64,000 nt of DNA from Orientallactaga sibirica (Eukaryota > Chordata > Mammalia > Rodentia > Dipodidae): the NCBI GenBank assembly GCA_036365145.1, contig JAEOAD010000030.1, positions 9,758,001-9,822,000 on the forward strand. The letters run 5' to 3'. Within the stretch, counting starts at the first letter, position 1. The number at the start of each line of letters is the position of its first letter. Position numbers and translations under genes: made by a program. The notes beneath the pieces are model-generated. The model did not search any database and had not been told where the DNA came from. It saw only the letters and a list, made by a program, of their open reading frames with translations. Below are positions 49,769 to 61,722 of this stretch, piece after piece.

Positions 49769-51704
49769 GTTGGTAACCGTGTTTGGGCGCTTGGGGCCGC
49801 TTCCGCCAGGGCTGTGCTTCGTGCATCCTGGCCAGGGGCCTTCGAACAGGGGGACCTGAGGTGATGGATGCGCCCAAGTTATGGGGAGAGCAGGAGAAAA
49901 TTAGCTCATATCCACCATTTTGTACCTCTGCGAGATCCCCAGCAGGCCCTCTCAACATGGGGTTGGTGAGCTATTTAGGTAAAATCGGGGAGGGGGTTCA
50001 GGCCGAGCATCTGGGCTGCTGGCACACAAATGACTGCAAGCTTAGGCTGCAGCCTTCTTCAGTTTGGTGTAGGACCTGCGTCCAGGGTCGTCTGCAGTGC
50101 CAGGCTAGCATGTTTCTGCATTGTGGCCAGATACCTCTGTGGGATTTAAATGAGCCCTTTTTTTCTGAAAAGGGAACAGGTTTCCTGCACTGTTCTGGTG
50201 TTTCCAGGCAGGGGAGGGTTCTGCATACGTTCCTCTCAGGCTCCTGAGATTTGCACGCAGGGACCTGTGCTGTGTTCTGGGAATCATGGTGTATTTGCGG
50301 ATTGAGTACTCACATCTGTGTGGCTTTAATATATGGTCGCATTGAATTAGGTTGCGTGGAACGAATGGAGGCTGTATCATGTCAGATGGGAAGGACAAAT
50401 TAAACGATCCATGGAAGCGAAGGTTTCAAAATAGGTGTTCTCTTAAAATTGCAGTGCCTTGCGAACCCTCAGAAGGCGCCTGTTCTCCTTGGAAATGTGA
50501 TGGAGTGGCTTTGGTTTGTGACTTGGGGACCCAGGGATAATGTACTTGAGATGCTGAAGTAGATACATTTTGGGAATCTTGCATTGCTTTCCCGGTACTT
50601 GTTAACGACTTGTATGTAATGGTGCGTCAGGCATCAATGTTTACTTACTTTTCATTCTGGAATTAATTTGCTTTTGATTACAATATAATGGCAGCACAGA
50701 GATTTTCTTTTAAACCACACACTGTACCAAATCATTCTAAGCCCTGCCTTTATTGGGAAGATTGCTCAAGCTTGTGGTTGATACTTAAAAGTCCAGCTTT
50801 GCCATCTTCCTCCCTAAACAGCAAGTTGTTTTAAACTGGGGCCAGGAACCTCATGCTTTAAAAATGCCTCGAGACCACATTTTCATGCACATAAAACCTA
50901 AATAAAGTAACTGTCTTTTTATTGCAGAATCAGATGACATAGAGCTTTTGCACTATTTTGACAAGGCTCCCTTGATTATCTTTCATGAAAGGCCAAATTG
51001 GTAAAGGAAGTGACAGCTACCGGTTATATACTTCAGTAATTTAAGCCTTTTGAAGCTGTGGGCAGTAAATTTTACAACACACCTAGATCCAAATCTAACC
51101 TCAAAACACAAATGTACATAAAGTCATGTCTATAAGTGTTCAGATAATCCCAGGCTTCTACTTAGGGTATGAATGTTTTCATGGCACCTTTCTCAAGGGC
51201 CCCTCTTTTCTACCCTCACAGGAAACCAGTACCAGCACTAGACTTGAAGCTCTGGGAGGGCAGGTGTCTATCATTTCATTAAGAAATGTGAAAGACTCTA
51301 ATAAATTTAGATATATTCCTGCAAGAAGCTGTTCTATCTATCTTGCCATTGCTTCATAATTAGCACATTTTCAGACTTGCAAAAGAACTTTCCTGTGAAT
51401 TGCCAGTGCTACAAGATGTTTGTGAGGGCAGGAGGGAAAAGGCTTTAATTTTATATGATGTTCTCAATGCATTCAATGACCTGCAGATGGTAAGATGGTC
51501 TTGCAGTAATTCCCTATTTGAAGTGGTTTTTGGTGGTTTTCTTTTTATATTCAATGTTAGGTCAAGACTGAGAACAGAAGACCACAGGGAATGTAGTCAT
51601 TCAACATTTTATGGAGTGCCCCCCTAAGACCAGAGTGTCCTGCAAGATTCTTGTGGGGTTATAGAGCTGGATAGAATTAGAATACAGGTTTTGCTCAGGG
51701 AGGG

Positions 51705-51866
51705 AGGTCTATTTATTTTTGGTTTTTCGAGGTAGGGTCTCACTCTAGTTCAGGCTGACCTGGAATTCACTCTGTAGTCTCAGGGTGGCCTTGAACTCAT
51801 GGTGATCCTCCTACCTCTTCCTCCTGAGTGCTAGGATTAAACGTGTGCGCCACCACGCCCGACTGT
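51705..51866 (-). mobile_element. B1 SINE
   Basis: ttcgaggtagggtctcactc, gctgacctggaattcactct, gtgcgccaccacgcccgact. In intron 1, antisense to STOX2. Confidence 0.9.
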
Positions 51867-53140
51867 AGTCTTTATTTTAAATGTCAGCTAGTACAAGGAA
51901 GGAAAAGCAGGTGCTGGCGTTAATTGAAAGAAATAGTAAATATTAGGACAAATAACTAGAATGATCACTGAGGGTCCTTTTAGGAGGAAGGCTTGTGGCT
52001 GGGCAAAGGTCTTTATCTACTTCCTTTCCAATTATGTTGCCTTTCAGCATATGAGAGTTGATAGAAACAGATGCTATAATGAGATCCATTGAGATCATTT
52101 ATAAGGAGTTCTTTTCCACCTAGGAACTGTGAAGGAAATAAACTCATATGAAGCTGTTTTTTTCAGGTGCAAGATGAGCCTTTGTCATGTAAACTATAAA
52201 ATGAAGAAGCTTAGAAACACATGAGGCCTATGATCCTTCCCCCTCCCCCATGTGTCCAGTCATTGGGTTTAATGATTATTCAGATTATCATACTTTATTT
52301 TTAGTGTAAAAATAACAATTTATTTTTGTATTGGGTTGATTGTTTGGGCTCAAAGGACAAGATAAGCCCCTTCAAAGATGTGCTAAATAATCTAAAAAGT
52401 AACCAGGTAAGAGACTATTTTTAGGTTCTCCCTCTCAGCAAAAATTCCTGAAAATTAAGGCAAATAACAATTTGGGAAATGAAAAACACTAGGACATTTT
52501 TCGAAATAGATATTGATAGCTATAGATATTGATAGCTGTTCTTTGCATTTAGCATACTTATCTAGGCATTGTAAATCTTTGTGGTAGCTTTCTAATGAGA
52601 AAGTACCATTTCACACTAGTAATAAGTAATTACCAGTGTGAAATGTGATTTATCACTCTGGGCTTGACCTTTGGCCTTGGCTTTTGCATTCCCTTCAGGA
52701 TAAACCTCACTTGAGCTCCAGAGGTTGAACCAAATACACATAAGACTGTTGATGTCTTGCAAAAGGGCACTGAAGGAAAAATCTTGAACTTTGAGTATTG
52801 AAGATCATGCTTTCTGTGCTCACTTTAAGCTCCCAATCCATGCTACCAAATCTAAGGAAATCCTAAGAGTCCACAGTGTTCTACCAATCAGTGAGTTCAC
52901 AGGCCAGGAGAAGAGTTCATTGTTACCCTTGCATATTCATTTCCCAATGGTTTCTTGGCTGAAAAGAGGAAAGCTTGCCTTTAGTTCAAATCAAGATGAA
53001 TCATAAAATATGCATGGCATTATATAAAGAAGCAAATAGGGTTGGGTTAGATGGATGTGGTATAATTCTTCCCCTTTTACTAATACTGGAAATTTTGATA
53101 TTAAGTGAATATAAAAGTATACACCCCAGGAGTCAAATTT
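51867..53140. other. Single-copy intronic sequence
   Basis: No repeat recognised. The AT-rich part at about 52250-52680 contains homeobox-like and octamer-like words; whether it is conserved cannot be judged here. Confidence 0.45.
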
Positions 53141-53224
53141 ATATAATGCATAGTGCTTTATATATGCAGACATGCTCATGGTCCACTGTGGTACTTAATT
53201 TTTTTAGTTAAAAAATTATTTTAT

Positions 53225-53266
<42 letters not shown>

Positions 53267-55089
53267 TGGGGGCACCAGGGCCCAGCTGCTGCAAATGAAC
53301 TGCCAACACATGCATCACCTTGTGCATCTGGCATATGTAGATCCTGGGGAACTGAACCTTGGTCCTTTGGCTTTGCAGGCAAGTGCCTTAAACACTAAGC
53401 CATCTCTCTAGCCTGCATTGTGATATTTTATATATTCAGACATGCTCATTGTTCACTGTGACACTTTATATATGCAGACATGCTCATGGTCCACTGTGAC
53501 ACTTTACACATGCAGAGATACTCATGATCCACTGTGGTACTTTATATATATGGAGATACTGATGGTCCACTGTGGTACTTTACATGAGCAGAGATAGTCA
53601 TGGTCCACTGTGGTACTTTACATGAGCAGAGATAGTCATGGTCCACTGTGGTACTTTACATATGCAGAGATACTCATGGTCCACTGTGATACTTTATATA
53701 TGCAGACATACTCATGATCCACTGTGGTACTTTATATATGCAGAGATACTCATGATCCACTGTGGTACTTTATATATGCTGAGTTACTCATGGTCCACTG
53801 TGATACTTTACATATGCAGAGATATTCATGGCCCACTGTGGTACTTTACATATGCAGAGATAGTCATGGTCCTCTGTGGTACTTTACATATGCAGAGATA
53901 CTCATGGTCCACTGTGGTACTTTACATATATAGAGATACTCATGGTCCACTGTGACACTTTATATATGCAGAGATACTCATGGTCCACTGTGGTACTTTA
54001 TATATGCAGAGATACTCATGATCCACTGTGGTACTTTACATATGAAGAGATACTCATGGTCCACTGTGATACTTTACATATGCAGACATACTCATGGTCC
54101 ATTGTGATACTTTATATATGCAGAGATACTCATGGTCCACTGTGGTACTTTATATATGCAGACATACTCATGATCACTGTGATACTTTATATATGCAGAC
54201 ATACTCATGGTCCACTGTGGTACTTTACATATGCAGAGATACTCATGGTCCACTGTGGTACTTTATATATGCAGAGATAGTCATGGTCCACTGTGGTACT
54301 TTATATATGCAGAGATACTCATGGTCCACTGTGGTACTTTACATATGCAGAGATAGTCATGGTCCACTGTGGTACTTTACATATGCAGAGATAGTCATGG
54401 TCCACTGTGGTACTTTACAGATGCAGAGATACTCATGGTCCACTGTGGTACTTTACAGATGCAGAGATACTCATGGTCCACTGTGGTACTTTACATATGC
54501 AGAGATACTCATGGTCCACTGTGGTACTTTATATATGCAGAGATAGTCATGGTCCACTGTGGTACTTTATAGATGCAGAGATACTCATGGTCCACTGTCT
54601 TTACGCATATACAGAGAGATACTCGTGGACCACTTTATATGGTCCACTGTGGTACTTTACATATTTATATATGAAGAGATACATATGAAGAGATACTCAT
54701 GGTCCACTGTGGTACTTTACATATGCAGACATACTCATGATCCACTGTGTACTTTACATATGCAGAGATACTCATGGTCCACTGTGACACTTTGTATATA
54801 CAGACATACTCATGGTCCACTGTGATGCTTTACATATGCAGACATACTCATGATCCACTGTGGTACTTTACATATGTACAGATACTCATGGTCCACTGTG
54901 ACACTTTATATATACAGACATACTCATGGTCCACTGTGGTACTTTACATATGTAGAGATACTCATGGTCCACTGTGACACTTTATATATACAGACATACT
55001 CATGGTCCACTGTGATGCTTTACATATGCAGACATACTCATGGTCCACTGTGGTACTTTATATATGCAGACATACTCATGGCCCACTGG
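53141..55089 (+). repeat. 38-bp minisatellite array (about 45 units)
   Basis: Typical unit, split for reading: tggtccactgtggtacttta, then catatgcagagatactca. Period 38 bp, with main variants ggtacttta-catatgcagagat, gatacttta-tatatgcagacat and gacacttta-tatatacagacat. The first unit or two lie left of a SINE at 53196-53416; the rest run from about 53420. A few units are disturbed at 54590-54700. Units near the right end (54780-55080) alternate variants in a higher-order pattern. Confidence 0.97.
53196..53416 (-). mobile_element. DIP-type SINE inside the minisatellite
   Basis: (GA)n at about 53226-53260, cagctgctgcaaatgaactg, gcatctggcatatgtagatc, aacactaagccatctctcta. It sits after the first repeat units, so the array predates it. 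Confidence 0.9.
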
Positions 55090-56229
55090 GAAATGGTTTC
55101 AGGGCCCCAATCTTTTTGTGGAAAGCCATTTTTTAAAATGTTGCTGCTAGCTTTTCTCTTCTTGCACTCCTCCCTCCTGCAGCAGCACTGGTGCTGAGCG
55201 ATTCTTTATATTCAATGGATAATGCCACTAGCTTTTGGAGGAGCTTCTCACTGATCAAGATTTCAAGTTTTTTTAAATAAATCTAATTAATAAGGTCAAG
55301 AGAATATCTTTTAAAAGGCCCTTCACATTAATAAGTAAATAGAGTCCTAGCACCTTTTAGGCTTATATTTGTCATTTGAAATAGTGCCTTATAGGAAAAA
55401 AGCAGATGTTCTAAATATTGTGGTCCTAAAAAATTTAAAAAGAAAGATAAAACTCAATCCCTAAACTGACATCCCAAGAAAATGTAAATCTGTTTTTTTG
55501 TGCTGATTTAATGAATGCAGTCAGTGGGGAGAGATGGACTCACACCACTTGATTAGTTTATTAGTTTTCATTTTACAGAATCTCATTCTGGAGCACATTT
55601 GATTGTGTGTTCCATTTCCTTCTGCTCTGTTATTTTAAAAGATATGTGAGTTTTCTGGGAGGATGCATATTAGAGGTTCTAATCTAGGCTTACATATTGT
55701 ATGTTAAATATGTGTATTTTAAGGCTTTGCTGATGTAGGGAGGGTGATAGGTGATAACCTGGCAGATTGCAACCATAGGCAAATTTAAATAAAGACCATC
55801 CTGTCTCCTCCTGTCCCCCTTGTAGGGATCTATTTGTGACTTAGATGTTCTAAGTGCTCTAATTTGAAACTACCTAGGTTGATTCATACCATCAGGCAAG
55901 TAGAAGTAAAGAATGTTGCACTTGTTGCTGAATGGCTTTATTCTTTATTTCCCAAGAAAACATGCATGTTCTTTCAAAAGTTCAACTCTCTTGGTATTTC
56001 AGTATCTTTTATATGCTTCCGTGGCATTTTTATATGAGAAAAAAAAAAAAAAGAATATGAGAACCTTAGAATTTTTACATGTCGAAGACAGTTTGACCCT
56101 TAAGTTCCCTACAACTCAAGAGACTTTGGATTAATTCAGACAATGGCATGTTCTTTGGCACATGATCATTTATACTGAATACATAACCTGGGAATAAAAT
56201 CTGGTTGGGTTCTTGCTGCAAGGATAATA
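55090..56229. other. Single-copy intronic sequence
   Basis: No repeat or exon recognised; an A13 run lies at about 56040-56052. Confidence 0.5.
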
Positions 56230-56240
56230 CACTAACTTTT

Positions 56241-56399
56241 GTTTGTTTGTTTGTTTGTTTCTTTTTGTTTTTTGGTTTTCAAGGTAGGGTTTCACTCTGG
56301 TCCAGGCTGACCTGGAATTCACTATGTAGCCTCAGGTGATCCTTGTACTTCTGCCTCCTGAAAGCTGGGATTAAAGGCGTGTGCCACCACACCCAGCTC
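56241..56399 (-). mobile_element. B1 SINE with target duplication
   Basis: (TTTG)n head, caaggtagggtttcactctg, gtgtgccaccacacccagct. The 11-bp duplication cactaactttt is at 56230-56240 and 56400-56410. A 12-13 bp internal deletion near 56333 shortens it. Confidence 0.92.
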
Positions 56400-56410
56400 C
56401 ACTAACTTTT

Positions 56411-57254
56411 TGATAATATAGATGTTTAGCAGTAGCTCAGTCACTAAACTGTGTAATGCCTAATCTATAAGGTATAATGTAGAGGTTTCTTGCAGTGTGA
56501 TAATATAAATTATAGTTAATTCAGAATTAACTTTGGCTGCTGTCACATGAGAACAAACTGACATGGTTAATTTTTGAAAGAGGTAATAAGCCTTTCCTTA
56601 AGTAGTAAATTCCTGGACTATTTTTATGTGATGTTGGAATGTTCAACCAGTTCACTAGAAAATGCTATTGATTTCTACTGCTCAAATATTTCTAAACTTC
56701 ATCTCTTTTGCTTCATCCCTGCTGTCTAAATCTTCAGGTCTTCCATAGGATCTTTCAACATATATCTTTTCCAGTCCAGCTCATCTTCCTTGTTATCCCA
56801 CAAGGCTTTTGTTTTACTTTTGTTATTTTCTGCTTGGCCTCAAGCAAAGTTGGGGACATTGCTTCTCTTTTTATTGCCTCTCATGCATATGTATGAAGTT
56901 GTATGCAGACTATGGACTAGGAAGTCTTCATGGTGTGACTTTCCCTAATGTTTCTCCTTTTGTTTCTTCTCCATCTCTGTGTGCTCCAGGTTCTGAGAAC
57001 TGTTTATCACCAGCTACATCTTACTGACATTGTTACACTTGTGATTTTCTGTGATACTGTTTAGAATGTGCTACTTGTCTCTCTAGTTTGGCTAGAGTCC
57101 CATTTCACCTTCGAGAGTCAACACATCTGCCTTCCCCTTTATGTGGGATGTGGTCTTGTGTTGCCAGAAGGACCTTAAACTTGCAGCACTGCCACCTCAG
57201 CCTCCAGAGTAGCTGAGATTTTCAGGTATACCTCACTATGCTCAGTTTTCATTC
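56411..57254. other. Single-copy intronic sequence with a doubtful B1-like end
   Basis: About 57170-57245 (cctcagcctccagagtagct) has the look of an Alu/B1-type fragment on the minus strand; the rest shows nothing. Confidence 0.35.
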
Positions 57255-57395
57255 CCTTCTCCAGCCACTGTAAACAAAGTCCAGACACGTGTACCACCTT
57301 GTACATCTGGCTTACATGGGTACTGAGGAATTGAACCTGGGTCCTTAGGCTTTACAGGCAAGTGCCTTAACTGCTAAGCCATCTCTCCAGCCTAT
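57255..57395 (-). mobile_element. DIP-type SINE (3' truncated)
   Basis: ccagccactgtaaacaaagt, gtacatctggcttacatggg, actgctaagccatctctcca. The A-rich tail end is missing. Confidence 0.85.
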
Positions 57396-58625
57396 GTTTC
57401 ATTTTTTTTAATGACTATAAATATATATCCTAGGCTCCTACCTTTGAAGGATCTCCTGTTGTTTGGTAGATTGAAATGGCTTCCCCATGAGCAGGTCAAT
57501 GTAAAGCAGGAATTCAGAGTATACTCTTACATGACAAGTAGAGTGGTTGATTGAGGTGGTGTAGGAGAGATGGGATTCAAAGAGAAGGATGTCACCTGCC
57601 TGGGGAGAGGGCTTAGGTCTTGCATAGCTAGGATTTAAAGAGAAAGGGAAGGAGAAAGATTAGGGGAGGATGTGGAAGCAGTATGAATCAAGCCTGAGGC
57701 TAGAAATGAAATTGGGTGTATGAAATTTGTCATGTTGTAACTTTGGGATGTATCAAGCAGTAATGTATAACCAGGTCAGGAGAGAGGCTGACATTTAGAT
57801 GGGCTCAGAGTTTGTGGGGTGGTTAATAGATTTGTGGCTTTGGGAGAGTAATGGTGAAAGGAGCTTTTGAGAAAGGGATGCCTGGCTATGATTAACAGGA
57901 CAGATGGATATCATGAGTGTATAGTGCTTGGGAAGTCTGCTGGGAGGTGGTTGGAGGGCCTGTATGGTAATCCACTGATAGGATGGCAAGGGACTAGTAC
58001 AAAACCATGTTTGACAACACTGGCTGAATACTTTAAAAAAAAAAAGTCATCCCCAGAAAGAACTTTGTCTTAAGTCTATTTTGTGTTGTAGCAACAAAAC
58101 ACCTGTAGCTGAGTAACTTGTTAACTAAAGAACTTTCTTTTACTCATGAATCTAGTGACTTTAAGATCTAAATAGTATAGTACCATTGTCCCCCCCTGCA
58201 GTCTACCACTCCCCCCATCTACCTCTATGCCACAGTATAACATGGCTAAAGGGCCTTGAAACTAGCTGCATGCAGAAGAGAGTAGGATGTGGTATAGCCT
58301 TTCTTTATAACCCTTTAAACGAGAAAAGAGAAAATGTGTATATCCATAGTTGATGTTATTTTAGCTGTAAAGAGGAGTGAAGATAAATAGATGGACATGG
58401 AGATCATCATATTATAATCCAGACATAGAGAGACAATTATCACATGTTCAATTTCATATGAAGAACCCAGAAGTGGAAAAAGATCAGTGAGAAGGGGGAC
58501 ATAGGAGAGAATGAGGAGTTACTGTGGTCAGAATAGATGATATAGTTGAACAAAAATGTTGTTATGAAGCCTATCACTTTATATACCAAATATACACTGA
58601 TTAAGAAAACAATAAATCAGTTGCT
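57396..58625. other. Single-copy intronic sequence
   Basis: No firm feature. A part near 58085-58270 (gttgtagcaacaaaacacct) could be another copy of the URR1-like repeat. Confidence 0.4.
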
Positions 58626-58784
58626 GGAGAGATAGATGGCTTAGCAGTGCTTGCCTGCAAAGCCAAAGAACCTAGGTTTGATTCCCCAGGACCCATGTAA
58701 GCCAAGTACACAAGGTGGCACATGCATCTGGAGTTCGTTTGCACCGACTAGAGGGCCTGGCATACACATTCTCTCTCTCTCAAA

Positions 58785-58831
<47 letters not shown>

Positions 58832-58850
58832 GTCTCTTTAAAAAAAAAAG
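58626..58850 (+). mobile_element. DIP-type SINE with (AATA)n tail
   Basis: gagagatagatggcttagca, ggtttgattccccaggaccc, aaggtggcacatgcatctgg, ctctctctctctcaaataaa, then about twelve AATA units (to 58831). The only SINE here in the STOX2 sense direction. Confidence 0.92.
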
Positions 58851-59918
58851 TAAATAGGGATTTTTTTGTTGTTGTTGTTGTTGGAAGAGTACAATGAATG
58901 AGCAGGAAGCTGGAAAAAGTGGAACAGATGATGGCTGTGTTTTGTACCACAGATAGCTATCTGAGCAGTAAGGTCCTTCAGGTGCACATATAAATAGTAA
59001 CAAAGTTCTGGGGCCAGGTAGGAGGTCATCTGTGCAGCCCTGCAAATTCAGAACACAGGAATAGCTGAGCTTTTTGTACTTTATGTTCTGCTTTTTAGTG
59101 GGGAACAGATGATGTAAGTTATTTTTATTTTCAGCAGATGGTAGGTCAATTGGATTCCACTGACTTTGAGTTCTTAGGTCTTGAAAGACCTGAAAAATTG
59201 AAGTTAGAAGTGCTTGGAGATTGCTTTCCTGGTTCTAAGAGCAAAAAGTGTGGCTTAATGCTTTGATTTGTTAACATAAATGTTTGCACTGATTCAGAGC
59301 TATTGTTTTGTTGATAATAAGAAATGTGTTCAGTATCTATACTTTGGAAAGAGTTAGAGCTATGCAAAAGTTAGTAGCTACACAAAAGATGAGGCCAACT
59401 ATGCCAATAATGTATATTTCAAACATCTGTCATATACCTACTCAGTAGAAAAATTACGGTTTAGGTAACTCACACTCAACAGTTAAAAACTCCATTTATC
59501 TTTCCACTTTAATTCATGATGGCTCCTCCAGGGCAAGTTTTCTCCTTTTGATGATAAAAGAGAGATATTTGGCAGATGCCTGTGGGCATTAGGAGGTAGC
59601 AGGACGGATGTCTGGCCTTATCCTTCTGATGGCCATATTTTCAGAGGGAGGGGAACAAGTAGCTTTGCAATTAACACACTATTTCACCCCTACTGCAAAT
59701 TCCTGTCTGGTCTCTTCCTTTCAAAGAGCCAGTAGACTCATTATTACTTCAGCATATCTACCTTTTGCTCTCATTAATTTCATTAATAGACACAAACTAG
59801 ACCTCCTCCATCCATTGTGATTGAGGTGCATTGGATGTTTGTTTCCCTTTAGCTGTCACACATCTGAACTTCACTTTTATGTCTGTATAGTTCCTCATGG
59901 CTCTTCCATATTAGTCAT
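58851..59918. other. Single-copy intronic sequence
   Basis: No repeat or exon recognised; a (TTG)n is at about 58868-58882. Confidence 0.5.
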
Positions 59919-60335
59919 GTCCCACCAAAACATACATTCAAACTTAAGCCATTGGTACCTATAAATATGACCTTACTTGGAAATTAAGTCTTTGTAGGCA
60001 TAATCTTATTGAGATATAGCCTAATAGAGTACAATGGGCCTGACATCTAATGTGACTGATGTCCTCAAAAATAGAAGGGTCATAGACACAGGGGAGAAGT
60101 ACCATATGACTACAGAGGCAGAGACTGGGGTGTTCACAGCAGGGGGAAGCCAGGGATTGCTGGCTACCAGCAACAGCCGGAGAGAGGTCTGGGATGGATT
60201 CTCTTCAAGCTCTGGAAGGAAGCCACTCTGTAGATACCTGTTGTTCCAAGTTCTGGAACTGAAAGAGAAGCTTTTCTGTTCTGAGCCATGCAGTTTGTGG
60301 AGTTTGTCACACTAGTCTAGAGATTAATCCATTTA
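59919..60335 (+). mobile_element. MaLR (MLT1-like) LTR fragment
   Basis: Order of old MaLR-type LTRs: catgtcccaccaaaacatac, aatatgaccttacttggaaa, taagtctttgtaggcataat, gactgatgtcctcaaaaata, gcagagactggggtgttcac, tttgtggagtttgtcacact. Confidence 0.6.
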
Positions 60336-61500
60336 CCTCTGGGTCACTGGTCAGAAGCAGAGCTTGATTTCTCTACCAAGATGTCACTATGTGACTTCTC
60401 TTCTGGCTCACTTACATAGAGGCAGGGGCTGGTGGCTTGGGTCTTGCTGATTTCACATTCCCTGCCTGACTTTGAATATTGCTCTGCTAGGGCAGGATGG
60501 TGGGACTATAACATGTACTTCCCGGAGGTAGAGGTGGATTTGCAGGAGGGTTGCAGTACCCATTCAGTGGTGGCAGCCAACTGGTAGCATTGGTGTGGCC
60601 ACGTTGGTGATGATAGCTGCACAGCTGTTCCTGGCTGCAACTGCTAAGGCAGTCTTGCCTGAAGAAGCTCTAGCTGCAGAGTTCCAAGCCTGACATTCCT
60701 GCCCTGCCTGGATGCCTGTGAGTTACTTAATGTACTTGAATTGAGTTTCTGAGGGGCTGTGGAGTACCATGAGTTAGAACAGAGAGGCAGGCCTGATAGC
60801 TTCAGAATATAGCCTTTCTGTCCCTAGCTGAGTAAACTGAATATATGACCCGTTTTCCCAGGATCTCAGTTTCCTGTTATGCAAAATGGAAATAATAAAT
60901 GGCACTACCCATCAGATATTGAATAAATTCTTTGAAGTCCTATACATACAGTCCATAGAACTTAAGTTTGTACATTGGAAGCATTATGTCCACATTATTT
61001 ATCACTAGTGTTGTTTTAAAAAACCAGTACTGATATGTGCTGCATGTAACTATGATTGCCAGCAGAGATTTATAAAAGCTCAGTAGTCACTTGACATATT
61101 GACAGGAAGATTGCATTGCATAGAAATTGCACAAAGAAGTGCAGTTAACTTTGACTTTGCAACAACGCTACCTTCACTTTTAAAAAAATTGCTAAAAAGT
61201 CTTTTCACTGTCCAGTAATGGCCCATTTCCCTCTACTTCACATGTAGTTTCCTCTTGGTGTTTCAGACTTCTTTTGTGGAGGAAGCCTAATTGCTTTGAG
61301 CTTCTCCTTTGTGTGCCCATAGAACCTGTGCATATCTCTATTACTGACGTGTCAGTCGTCATTTTCTTGTGTGATCTGGGAAACTGGAAGCTCATGTGCC
61401 CCTTGGCTAGGTATATAGCAAGTATACAGTAGCTTACATGTAAAGCTATGAAAGCACACAATCTTATTGCATTTTAATGATTATAGTGTAGGTCTCTCAC
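60336..61500. other. Single-copy intronic sequence
   Basis: No repeat or exon recognised. Confidence 0.5.
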
Positions 61501-61722
61501 TTTTTTGTTGTTAGTATTTTATTTCTATTTATTTATTTATTACAGAGCATGAGAGAGAGAGACAGAGTGGGCATGCCAGGGCCTCTAGCCATTGCAAAGG
61601 AACTCCAGATGCATGCACCACCATGGGCATCTGGCTTATATGGGTTCTGGGGAATTGAACCTTGGTCCTTGGGCTTCACAGGCAAGCATCTTAACCACTA
61701 AGCCATCTCATCTGTCTTTTAC
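61501..61722 (-). mobile_element. DIP-type SINE
   Basis: gtgggcatgccagggcctct, agccattgcaaaggaactcc, tgggcatctggcttatatgg, taaccactaagccatctcat. Confidence 0.9.

Larger units (their letters stand above)
48040..49770 (+). promoter_or_regulatory. STOX2: CpG island promoter of STOX2
   Basis: A sharp change to C+G- and CpG-rich sequence begins at about 48040 and ends just after exon 1. Within it are a CCAAT box on the minus strand (ccattgg near 48130), a strong ETS-type site (gcgcttccggt, 48573-48583), several GC boxes, and a TATA-like ctataag at 49344-49350. Long open frames on both strands (such as 47896-49041 minus) reflect low stop-codon density in GC-rich DNA and are not taken as genes. The start of transcription cannot be seen from sequence. 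Confidence 0.85.

Noticed and set aside
50900..50960. Possible acceptor attgcag followed by aatcagatgacatagag as a second exon of STOX2
   Set aside because: The frame after it closes quickly and does not continue the STOX2 sequence expected after exon 1.
53141..55089. CRISPR-like array
   Set aside because: The repeat is a continuous 38-bp tandem unit without unique spacers, in a mammalian intron.
53638..55197. Repeated 115-150 codon frames as a repeat-protein gene
   Set aside because: They follow from a stop-free 38-bp unit; each frame contains the same peptide, and there is no promoter, splice or terminator context.
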